Source: Chamaea fasciata (taxonomy: Eukaryota; Chordata; Aves; Passeriformes; Sylviidae). From it: a stretch of DNA of 64,000 nt. Below, in pieces: positions 24,645 to 33,991 of the stretch. Both the position numbers and the translations under genes were made by a program. The notes beneath the pieces are model-generated. The model ran no database searches and was not told where the DNA came from. It saw only the letters and a program-made list of their open reading frames with translations. Position 1 is the first letter of the stretch; the number at the start of each line of letters is the position of its first letter. The stretch covers positions 1 to 64,000 of the forward strand of contig JARCOQ010000103.1 of assembly GCA_029207755.1 (NCBI GenBank), in the 5' to 3' direction.

Positions 24645-26396
24645 ATGTCAGTGTGCAGGTGGCTATTGTTCCTCCATGGGAAGCCAGGCTTCCAGCTTGT
24701 GGCTCCTTGCATCTGGAAATAATCCTGTTCCGCTCGGGATTGTAGGTGGCCGAGGCCTGGTGCCCGGCAGAGGGAGTTGGGCACAAAGGATGGCCTGTTT
24801 CCAGGGCTAAGTAAAGTCAGCTGCCCAGGTGCCTGATGTCAGTTTGTAGGAGGCCTTTGGCTTTTCAAGGGAAATTAGTCTTCCAGTTTGTGGCAGCTTG
24901 CATCTGGAAGAAATCCTGTTCCATTCGAGATTGTAGGTGGCCGAGGCCAGGTGCCCGGCAGAGGGAGTTGGGCACAAATGATGGCCTGTTTCCAGGGGTA
25001 AGTAAAGTCAGCTGCCCAGGTGCCTGATGTCAGTTTGTAGGAGGCCTTTGGCCCTCCAAGGGAAGCCAGTCTTCCAGTTTGTGGCAGCTTGCATCTGGAA
25101 GAAATCCTGTTCCATTCGGGATTGTAGGTGGCCGAGGCCTGGTGACCGGCCGAGGGAGTTGGGCACAAAGATGGCCTGTTTCCAGGGGTAAGTAAAGTCA
25201 GCTGCCCAGGTGCCTGATGTCAGTTTGTAGGAGGCCTTTGGCCCTCCATGGGAAGCCTGGCTTCCAGCATGTGGCAGCTTGCATCTGGAAGAAATGCTGA
25301 TCCGTTCGGGATTGTAGGTGGCCGAGGCCAGGTGCCCGGCAGAGGGAGTTGGGAACAAAGGATGGCCTGTTTCCAGGGGTAAGTAAAGTTAGCTGCCCAG
25401 GTGCCTGGTGTCAGTTTGTAGGAGGCCTTTGGCCCTCCAAGGGAAGCTAGTCTTCCAGTTTGTGGCAGCTTCCATCTTGAAGAAATGCTGTTTTGCTCGG
25501 GAGTGTAGGTGGCCGAGGCCTGGTGCCTGGCAGAGGGAGTTGGGCACAAATGATGGACTGTTTCCAGGGGTAAGTAAAGTCAGCTGCCCAGGTGCCTGAT
25601 GTCAGTTTGTAGCAGGCCTTTGGCCCTCCATGGGAAGCCAGGCTTCCAGCTTGTGGCAGCTTGCACCTGAAAGAAATCCTGTTCCGTTTGGGATTGTAGG
25701 TGGCCGAGGCCTGGTGCCCGGCAGAGGGAGTTGGGCACAAATGATGGCCTGTTTCCAGGGGTAAGTAAAGTCAGCTGCCCAGGTGCCTGATGTCAGTTTG
25801 TAGGAGGCCTTTGGCCCTTCAAGGGAAACTAGTCTTCCAGATTGTGGCAGCTTGCATCTGGAAGAAATGCTGTTCCATTCGGTGTTGTAGGTGGCCGAGG
25901 CCAGGTGCCTGGCAGAGGGAGTTGGGCACAAATGATGGCCTGTTTCCAGGGGTAAGTAAAGTCAGCTGCCCAGGTGCCTGATGTCAGTTTGTAGGAGGCC
26001 TTTGGCCCTCCAAGGGAAGCCAGGCTTCCAGCTTGTGGCAGCTTGCATCTGGAAGAAATCCTGTTCCGTTTGGGATTGTAGGTGGCCGAGGCCTGGTGCC
26101 CGGCAGAGGGAGTTGGGCACAAATGATGGCCTGTTTCCAGGGGTAAGTAAAGTCAGCTGCCCAGGTGCCTGATGTCAGTTTGTAGTAGGCCTTTGGCTTT
26201 TCAAGGGAAACTAGTCTTCCAGTTTGTGGCAGCTTGCATCTGGAAGAAATCCTGTTCCATTCGGGATTGTAGGTGGCCGAGGCCAGGTGCCCGGCAGAGG
26301 GAGTTGGGCACAAATGATGGCCTGTTTCCAGGGGTAAGTAAAGTCAGCTGCCCAGGTGCCTGATGTCAGTTTGTAGGAGGCCTTTGGCCCTCCAAG

Positions 26397-26411
26397 GGAA
26401 GCCAGGCTTCC
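26397..26411. other. Inverted repeat 1 of the monomer (7-bp arms, 1-nt centre)
   Basis: GGAAGCC-A-GGCTTCC is a perfect palindrome apart from its single central base. It occurs in every monomer variant that reads GGGAAGCCAGGCTTCC. It is broken in variants reading GAAGCTAGTCTTCC or GCAAGCAAGTCTTCC, so it is present in only a subset of HOR positions. It could extrude as a small hairpin, though a 1-nt centre is sterically tight and the arms would have to open slightly. Confidence 0.85.
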
Positions 26412-26437
26412 AGCTTGTGGCAGCTTGCATCTGGAAG
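26407..26437. other. Inverted repeat 2 of the monomer (7-8 bp arms, 17-nt spacer)
   Basis: CTTCCAG and CTGGAAG are perfect reverse complements flanking a 17-nt spacer. In variants with AGTCTTCCAG the arms grow to 8 bp (TCTTCCAG/CTGGAAGA). The left arm shares CTTCC with the right arm of inverted repeat 1, so the two hairpins exclude each other. The right arm, in GCATCTGGAAGAAATCC, is among the best conserved parts of the array. The recurrent variant GCATCTTGAAG weakens it by one base pair. Confidence 0.85.
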
Positions 26438-26464
26438 AAATCCTGTTCTGTTCGGGATTGTAGG

Positions 26465-26476
26465 TGGCCGAGGCCA
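26465..26476. other. Inverted repeat 3 of the monomer (5-bp arms)
   Basis: TGGCC-GA-GGCCA, with a 2-nt centre. It is intact in monomers reading GGTGGCCGAGGCCAGG and shortened to GGCC/GGCC in those reading GAGGCCTGG, a very frequent alternative. It lies directly upstream of inverted repeat 4. Confidence 0.75.
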
Positions 26477-26477
26477 G

Positions 26478-26502
26478 GTGCCCGGCAGAGGGAGTTGGGC
26501 AC
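26478..26502. other. Inverted repeat 4 of the monomer (6-bp arms, 13-nt spacer)
   Basis: GTGCCC and GGGCAC are perfect reverse complements separated by 13 nt (GGCAGAGGGAGTT). Monomers that read GTTGGGAACAAA instead of GTTGGGCACAAA lose the pairing at one position. That two-state difference also marks HOR position. Confidence 0.8.
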
Positions 26503-27124
26503 AAATGATGGCCTGTTTCCAGGGGTAAGTAAAGTCAGCTGCCCAGGTGCCTGATGTCAGTTTGTAGGAGGCCTTTGGCCCTCCAAGGGAAGCAAGTCTT
26601 CCAGTTTGTGGCAGCTTGCATCACGAAGAAATCCTGTTCCGTTCGGGATTGTAGGTGGCCGAGGCCAGGTGCCCGGCAGAGGGAGTTGGGCACAAATGAT
26701 GGCCTGTTTCCAGGGGTAAGTAAAGTCAGCTGCCCAGGTGCCTAATGTCAGTGTGCAGGTGGCTATTGTTCCTCCATGGGAAGCCAGGCTTCCAGCTTGT
26801 GGCTCCTTGCATCTGGAAATAATCCTGTTCCGCACGGGATTGTAGGTGGCCGAGGCCTGGTGCCCGGCAGAGGGAGTTGGGCACAAAGGATGGCCTGTTT
26901 CCAGGGCTAAGTAAAGTCAGCTGCCCAGGTGCCTGATGTCAGTTTGTAGGAGGCCTTTGGCCCTGCAAGGGAAGCTAGTCTTCCAGTTTGTGGCAGCATG
27001 CATCTGGAAGAAATCCTGTTCCGTTCGGGATTGTAGGTAGCCGAGGCCGGGTGCCCGGCAGATGGAGTTGGGCACAAAGGATGGCCTGTTTTCAGGGGTA
27101 AGTAAATTCACCTGCCCAGGTGTT

Positions 27125-28645
27125 GATGTCAGTTTGTAGGAGGCCTATGGCCCTCCAAGGGTTTCCAGGCTTCCTGTTTGGAGCAGCTTGCATCTGGAAG
27201 AAATCCTGTTCCGTTCGGGATTGAATGTGTCATATGCCGAGTGCCCACCAGGCGGAGTTGCGCACAAAGGAGAACCGCTTTCCAGGGGTAAGTAACGTCA
27301 CCTGCCCAGGTGCCTGGTGACAGTTTGTAGGAGGCCTTTGGCCCTCCATGGGAAGCCAGGCTTCCAGTTTGTGGCAGCTTGCATCTGGAAGAAATCCTGT
27401 TTCGTTCGGGAATGTAGGTAGACGAGGCGTGGTGCCGGGCAGAGGGAGTTGGGCACAAAGGCTGACTTCGTTCCTGGGGTAAGTAAAGTCAGCTGCCCAG
27501 GTGCCTGATGTCAGTTTGCAGGAGGCCATTGGCCCTCCAAGGGATGCCTGCCTTCCAGCTTGTGGCAGCTGGCATCTGGAAGAAATCCTGTTCCGTTCTG
27601 GATTGTAGGTGGCCAAAGCGGGGTGCCCGCCACACGGAGTTGGGCACAAAGGATGGCTTATTTCCAGAAGGAAGTAAAGTCAGCTGGCCAGGTGCCTGAT
27701 GTGTGTTAGTAGGTGGCATTTGGCCCTCCAAGGGAAGCCAGCCATCCAGTTTGTGGCATCTTTAACCTCGAAGAAATCCTGTTTCGTTTGGAATTGTAGG
27801 TGCCCGTGGCCAAGAGCCCTCCACAGGGAGTAGGGTACAAAAGAATGGCGTGTTTCCAGGGGTTAGTGGAGTCACATGCCCACGTGCCTGATGTTAGTTT
27901 GTATTAGGACTTTGGCCCTCCAAGGGATTCCAGTCTTCCTGTTTAAAGCAGCCTGCATCTGGAAGGAATCCTGTTCCGTTCGGGATTGTAGGTGGCCGAG
28001 GCCGGGTGCCTGGCCGAGGGAGTTGGGCACAAAGGATTGCCTGTTTCCAAGGGTAAGTAAAGTCAGCAGCCCAGGTGCCTGATGTCAGTTTGTAGGAGGC
28101 CTTTGGCCCTCCACGGGAAGCCAGGCTTCCAGCTGGTGGCATCTGGAAGAAATCCTGTTCCGTTCGGGATTGTAGGTGGCCAAGGCCAGGTGCCCGCCAC
28201 ACAGAATTGAGCACAAAGGATCGCTTCTTTCCAGGGGAAAGTAAAGTCAGCTGCCCAGGTGCCTGATGTCTGTTAATAGGAGGCCTTTGGCCCTCCAAGG
28301 GAAGCCAGCCATCCAGTTTGTGGCAGCTTTAACCTGGAAGAAATCCTGTTCCGTTTGGGATTGTAGGTGGCCGAGGCCGGGTGCCCCGCAGAGGGAGTTG
28401 GGCACAAAGGATGGCCTGTTTCCAGGGGTAAGTAAAGTCAGCTGCCCAGGTGCCCAATGTCAGTTTGTAGGAGGCCCTTCGCCCTCCAAGGGAAGCTGGG
28501 CTTCCAACTTGTGGCAGCTTGCATCTGGAAGAATTCTGTTCCGTTCGGGATTGTAGGTGGCTGAGGCCGGGTGCCGGGCAGAGGGAGTTGGGCACAAAGG
28601 ATGGCCTGTTTCCAGGGGTTAGTAAAGTCAGCTGCCCAGGTGTCT
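27125..28645 (+). repeat. Tract D: eight degenerate monomers
   Basis: Monomer starts fall at 27125, 27316, 27507, 27698, 27890, 28081, 28265 and 28456, giving lengths of 191, 191, 191, 192, 191, 184, 191 and 190 bp. Divergence from the majority sequence is visibly higher than elsewhere. The 184-bp copy lost AGCTTGC near 28,140. Two copies carry TTTAACCT in place of TTGCATCT. Several share CCCGCCACAC or CCCACGTGCC with tract E. No second copy exists in the window. It lies exactly at the junction between C and the next E tract. Confidence 0.88.
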
Positions 28646-30174
28646 GATGTCAGTTTGTAGCAGGCCTTTGGCTCTCCAAGGGAAGCTAGTCTTCCAGCTT
28701 GTGGCAGCTTGCATCTTGAAGAAATGCTGTTCTGCTCGGGATTGTAGGTGGCCGAGGCCTGGTGCCTGGCAGAGGGAGTTGGGCACAAATGATGGACTGT
28801 TTCCAGGGGTAAGTAAAGTCAGCTGCCCAGGTGCCTGATGTCAGTTTGTAGCAGGCCTTTGGCCCTCCATGGGAAGCCAGGCTTCCAGCTTGTGGCAGCT
28901 TGCATCTGGAAGAAATCCTGTTCCGTTTGGGATTGTAGGTGGCCGAGGCCAGGTGCCCGGTAGAGGAAATTGGGCACAAAGGATGGCCTGTTTCCAGGGG
29001 TAAGTAAAGTCAGCTGCCCAGGTGCCTGATGTCAGTTTGTAGGAGGCCTTTGGCCCTCCATGGGAAGGTAGGCTTCCACCTTGTGGCAGCTTGCATCTGG
29101 AAGAAATCCTGTTCCGTTCGGGATTGTAGGTGGCCGAGGCCAGGTGCCCGGCAGAGGGAGTTTGGCAAAAATTATGGCCTGTTTCCAGGGGTAAGTAAAG
29201 TCAGCTGCCCAGGTGCCTGATGTCAGTTTGTAGGAGGCCTTTGGCCCTCCACGAGCAGCCAGGCTTCCAGCTTGTGGCAGCTTGCATCTGGAAGAAATCC
29301 TGTTCCGTTTGGGATCGTAGGTGGCCGAGGCCTGGTGTCCGGCAGAGGGAGTTGGGAACAAAGGATGGCCTGTTTCCAGGGGTAAGTAAAGTTAGCTGGC
29401 CAGGTGCTTAGTGTCAGTTTGTAGGAGGCCTTTGGCCCTCCAAGGGAAGCTAGTCTTCCAGTTTGTGGCTGCTTGCATCTGGAAGAAATCCTGTTCTATT
29501 TGAGAATGTAGGTGGCCGAGGCCTGCAGCCCGGCAGAGGGAGTTGGGCACAAATGATGGCCTGTTTCCCGAGGTAAGTAAAGTCAGCTTCCCATGTGCCT
29601 GATGTCAGTTTGTAGGAGGCCTTTGGCCCTCTAAGGGAAGCTAGTCTTCCAGTTTGTGGCAGCTTGCATCTGGAAGAAATCCTGTTCCGTTCGGGATTGT
29701 AGGTGGCCGAGGCCAGGTGCCCGGCAGAGGGAGTTGGGCACAAATTATGGCCTGTTTCCAGGGGTAAGTAAAGTCAGCTGCCCAGGTGCCTGATGTCAGT
29801 TTGTAGCAGGCCTTTGGCCCTCCATGGGAAGCCAGGCTTCCAGCTTGTGGCAGCTTGCATCTGGAAGAAATCCTGTTCCGTTCGGCGTTGTAGGTGTCCG
29901 GAGCCGGGTGGTCTGCTGAGGGAGTAGGGAGCAAAGGATGGCCTGTTTCCAGGGGTAAGTAAAGTCAGCTGCCCAGGTGCCTGATGTCAGTTTGTAGGAG
30001 GCCTTTGGCCCTCCAAGGGAAGCTAGTGTTCCAGTTTGTGGCACCTTGCATCTGGAAGAAATCCTGTTCCGTTCGGGATTGTAGGTGGCCGAGGCCTGGT
30101 GCCCGGCTAAGGGAGTTGGGCACAAATGATGGCCTGTTACCAGGGGTAAGTAAATTCAGCTGACAAGGTGCCTG
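28646..30174 (+). repeat. Truncated third copy of the 3.8-kb HOR start
   Basis: From 28,647 to about 29,770 this repeats 30,365-31,490 at a constant 1718-bp offset (28,647 to 30,365; 29,029 to 30,747; 29,450 to 31,168; 29,641 to 31,359). It then switches to a monomer with GTGTCCGGAGCCGGGTGG and one with GTGCCCGGCTAAGGG before the full HOR begins at 30,175. About six monomers of the unit are present. Confidence 0.82.
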
Positions 30175-33100
30175 ATGTCAGTTTGTAGGAGGCATTTGGC
30201 TTTTCAAGGGAAACTAGTCTTCCAGCTGTGGCAGCTTGCATCTGGAAGAAATCCTGTTCCATTCGCGATTGTAGGTGGCCGAGGCCAGGTGCCCGGCAGA
30301 GGGAGTTGGGCACAAATGATGGCCTGTTTCCAGGGGTTAGTAAAGTTAGCTGCCCAGGTGCCTAGTGTCAGTTTGTAGGAGGCCTTTGGCACTGCAAGGG
30401 AAGCTAGTCTTCCAGCTTGTGGCAGCTTGCATCTTGAAGAAATGCTGTTCTGCTCGGGATTGTAGGTGGCCGAGGCCTGGTGCCTGGCAGAGGGAGTTGG
30501 GCACAAATGATGGCCTGTTTCCAGGGGTAAGTAAAGTCAGCTGCCCAGGTGCCTGATGTCAGTTTGTAGCAGGCCTTTGGCCCTCCATGGGAAGCCAGGC
30601 TTCCAGCTTGTGGCAGCTTGCATCTGGAAGAAATCCTGTTCCGTTCGGGATTGTAGGTGGCCGAGGCCAGGTGCCCGGCAGAGGAAATTGGGCACAAAGG
30701 ATGGCCTGTTTCCAGGGGTAAGTAAAGTCAGCTGCCCAGGTGCCTGATGTCAGTTTGTAGCAGGCCTTTGGCCCTCCATGGGAAGGTAGGCTTCCACCTT
30801 GTGGCAGCTTGCATCTGGAAGAAATCCTGTTCCGTTCGGGATTGTAGGTGGCCGAGGCCAGGTGCCCGGCAGAGGGAGTTTGGCACAAATTATGGCCTGT
30901 TTCCAGGGGTAAGTAAAGTCAGCTGCCCAGGTGCCTGATGTCAGTTTGTAGGAGGCCTTTGGCCCTCCAAGAGCAGCCAGGCTTCCAGCTTGTGGCAGCT
31001 TGCATCTGGAAGAAATCCTGTTCCGTTTGGGATCGTAGGTGGCCGAGGCCTGGTGTCCGGCAGAGGGAGTTGGGAACAAAGGATGGCCTGTTTCCAGGGG
31101 TAAGTAAAGTTAGCTGGCCAGGTGCTTAGTGTCAGTTTGTAGGAGGCCTTTGGCCCTCCAAGGGAAGCTAGTCTTCCAGTTTGTGGCTGCTTGCATCTGG
31201 AAGAAATCCTGTTCTATTTGAGAATGTAGGTGGCCGAGGCCTGCAGCCCGGCAGAGGGAGTTGGGCACAAATGATGGCCTGCTTCCAGGGGTAAGTAAAG
31301 TCAGCTTCCCATGTGCCTGATGTCAGTTTGTAGGAGGCCTTTGGCCCTCTAAGGGAAGCTAGTCTTCCAGTTTGTGGCAGCTTGCATCTGGAAGAAATCC
31401 TGTTCCGTTCGGGATTGTAGGTGGCCGAGGCCAGGTGCCCGGCAGAGGGAGTTGGGCACAAATTATGGCCTGTTTCCAGGGGTAAGTAAAGTAACCTGCC
31501 CAGGTGCCTGATGTCAGTTTGTAGGAGGCCTTTAAGCCTCCAATTATGCCAGCCTTCCAGCTGGTGGCAGGTTGCATCTGGAAGAAATCCTGTTCCGTTC
31601 GTGACTGTAGGTGGCCGAGGCCGAGTGCTTGGCAGAGGGAGTTGTGCACAAAGGATGGCCTGCTTCCCGGGGTAAAAAAAGTCACCTACTCAGGTTCCTG
31701 ATTTCAGTTTGTAGGAGGCCTTTGGTCCTCCAAGTTAAGCCAGCCTTCCAGATTGTGGCAGCTTGCATCTGGAAGAAATCCTGTTCCGTTCAAGATTGTA
31801 GGTGGCCGAGGCCGGGTGCCTGGCCGTGGGAGTTGGGCACAAAGGATGGCCTGTTTCCAGGGGTAAGTAAAGTCACCTACCCAGATACCTGATGTCAGTT
31901 TGTCGGAGGCCTTTGGCCCTCCAAGGGATGCCGGGTTTCCAACTTGAGGCAGCTTGCATCTGGAAGAAATACTGTTCCTTTCGGGATTGTCGGTGGCCGA
32001 GGCCGGGTGCCTGGTAGAGGGAGTTGGGCACAAATGATGGCCATTTTCCAGGAGTAAGTAAAGTCAGCTGCCCAGGTGCCTGATGTCAGTTTGTAGGAGG
32101 CCTTTGGCCTTACAAGGGAAGCCGAGCTTTCAACATGTGGCAGCTTGCATCTGGAAGTAATCCTGTTCTGTTCGGGATTTTAGGTGGCCTAGACCGGGTG
32201 CCCAGCAGAGGGAGTTAGGCACAAAGGATGGCCTCTTTCCAGGGGTAAGTAAAGTCACCTGCCCACGTGCCTGATGTCAGTTTGTACGAGGCCTTTTGTC
32301 CTCCAAGGGATTCCAGTCTTCCTGCTTGTAGCAGCTTGCATCTGGAAGAAATCCTGTTCCGTTCGGGATTGAAGGTGCCATATGCCGGGTGCCCGCCACA
32401 CGGAGTTGGGCACCAAGGATGGCCCTTTTCCAGGGGTAAGTAAAGTCAGCTGCCCAGGTGCCTGATGTCAGTTTGAAGGGGCCTCTGGCCCTCCAAGGGA
32501 AGCCAGGCTTCCAGCTTGTGGCAGCTTGCATCTGGAAGAAATCCTTTTCCATTCGGGATTGTAGGTGGCCGAAGCCGGGTTCCCGCCACACAAAGTTGGG
32601 CACAAAGGATGGCCTTTTTCCAGGGCTAAGTAAAGTCAGCTGCCCAGGTGCCTGATGTCAGTTTGTAGGAGGCCTTTGGCCCTGCAAGGGAAGCTAGTCT
32701 TCCAGTTTGTGGCAGCATGCATCTGGAAGAAATCCTGTTCCGTTCGGGATTGTAGGTGGCCGAGGCCAGGTGCCCGGCAGAGGGAGTTGGGCACAAATGA
32801 TGGCCTGTTTCCAGGGGTAAGTAAAGTTAGCTGCCCTGGTGCCTGATGTCAGTTTGTAGGAGGCCTTTGGCCCTCCAAGGGAAGCTAGTCTTCCAGTTTG
32901 TGGCAGCTTGCATCTTGAAGAAATGCTGTTCTACTCATGATTGTAGGTGATCGAGGCCAGGTGCCCGGCAGAGGGAGTTGGGCACAAATGATGGCCTGTT
33001 TCCAGGGGTAAGTAAAGTCAGCTGCCCAGGTGCCTGATGTCAGTTTGTAGCAGGCCTTTGGCCCTCCATGGGAAGCCAGGCTTCCAGCTTGTGGCAGCTT

Positions 33101-33991
33101 GCATCTGGAAGAAATCCTGTTCCGTTCGGGATTGTAGGTGTCTGGAGCCGGGAGGCCTGCTGAGGGAGTAGGGAACAAAGGATGGCCTGTTTCCAGGGGT
33201 AAGTAAAGTCAGCTGCCCAGGTGCCTGATGTCAGTTTGTAGGAGGCCTTTGGCCCTCCAAGGGAAGCTAGTCTTCCAGTTTGTGGCAGCTTGCATCTGGA
33301 AGAAATCCAGTTCCGTTCGGGATTGTAGGTGGCCGAGGCCAGGTGCCCGGCAGAGGGAGTTGGGCACAAATGATGGCCACTTTCCAGGGGTTAGTAAAGT
33401 CAGCTGCCCAGGTGTCTGATGTCAGTTTGTAGCAGGCCTTTGGCCCTCCATAAGAAGCCTGGCTTCCACCATGTTGCAGCATGCATCTGGAAGAAATGCT
33501 GTTCCGTTCGGGATTGTAGGTGGCCGAGGCCAGGTGCCCGGCAGAGGGAGTTGGGAACAAAGGATGGCCTGTTTCCAGGGGTAAGTAAAGTCAGCTGCCC
33601 AGGTGTCTGATGTCAGTTTGTAGGAGGCCTTTGGCCCTCCAAGGCAAGCAAGTCTTCCAGATTGTGGCAGCTTGCATCTGGAAGAAATCCTGTTCCATTC
33701 GGGATTGTCGGTGGCCGAGGCCAGGTGCCCGGCCGAGGGAGTTGGGCACAAATTATGGCCTGTTTCCAGGGGTAAGTAAAGTCAGCTGCCCAGGTGCCTG
33801 ATGTCAGTTTGTAGGAGGCCTTTGGCCCTCCAAGAGCAGCCAGGCTTCCAGCTTGTGGTAGCTTGCATCTTGAAGAAATCCTGTTCCGTTTGGGATCGTA
33901 GGTGGCCGAGGCCTTGTGCCCGGCTAAGGGAGTTGGGAACAAAGGATGGCCTGTTTCCAGGGGTAAGTAAAGTCAGCTGCCCAGGTGCCTG
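30175..33991 (+). repeat. 3.8-kb HOR, full copy 1 (3817 bp, 20 monomers)
   Basis: Twenty monomers, 20 x 191 minus 3 bp, opening with a GGCATTTGGCTTTTC, CCAGCTGTGGC monomer. It is followed directly by a second copy in the same phase (30,175 to 33,992; 30,556 to 34,373; 31,611 to 35,428). In its divergent middle section it carries the AGGTGCCATATGCC and CACCAAGG markers of sub-copy 1 of the five-monomer duplication. Confidence 0.9.

Larger units (their letters stand above)
26362..26552 (+). repeat. Representative 191-bp monomer
   Basis: This copy is close to the majority sequence and serves as a reference. It holds four short inverted repeats (at 26397-26411, 26407-26437, 26465-26476 and 26478-26502), a GTAAGT splice-donor-like hexamer at 26525-26530, an E-box CAGCTG shortly after that, and CCAGGTGCC twice (near 26475 and near 26543). 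The majority form has four CpGs, all within the middle third; this copy has lost one of them by C to T. Its ATG at 26363 opens a 63-codon frame that closes on a TGA sharing its last base with the next monomer's ATG. The frame is a by-product of the repeat. Confidence 0.95.
20060..27124 (+). repeat. Tract C: second HOR family
   Basis: The 190-bp phase monomer disappears and a new set of variants takes over: GCATCGCGAAGAAATCC (22,612 and 24,521; GCATCACGAAG near 26,620), CAGCTGGCATCTGG, GCATCTGAATGAAATCC, 1-bp-short GGCACAAAGATGGCC monomers, and CCTAATGTCAGTGTGCAGG followed by GGAAATAATCC. It is partly colinear with 54,224-58,800 (20,828 to 54,224; 25,008 to 56,495; 26,554 to 58,422). The B/C boundary is gradual and given approximately. 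Confidence 0.82.

Noticed and set aside
26480..26530. G-quadruplex from GAGGGAGTTGGG and CCAGGGG
   Set aside because: Only three runs of three or more G fall close enough together and the loops to a fourth are too long for the standard motif.
27125..28645. Transposon or unrelated insertion at the divergent block
   Set aside because: All landmarks of the monomer remain alignable through the block and lengths stay at 184-192 bp. There are no terminal repeats or target-site duplications.
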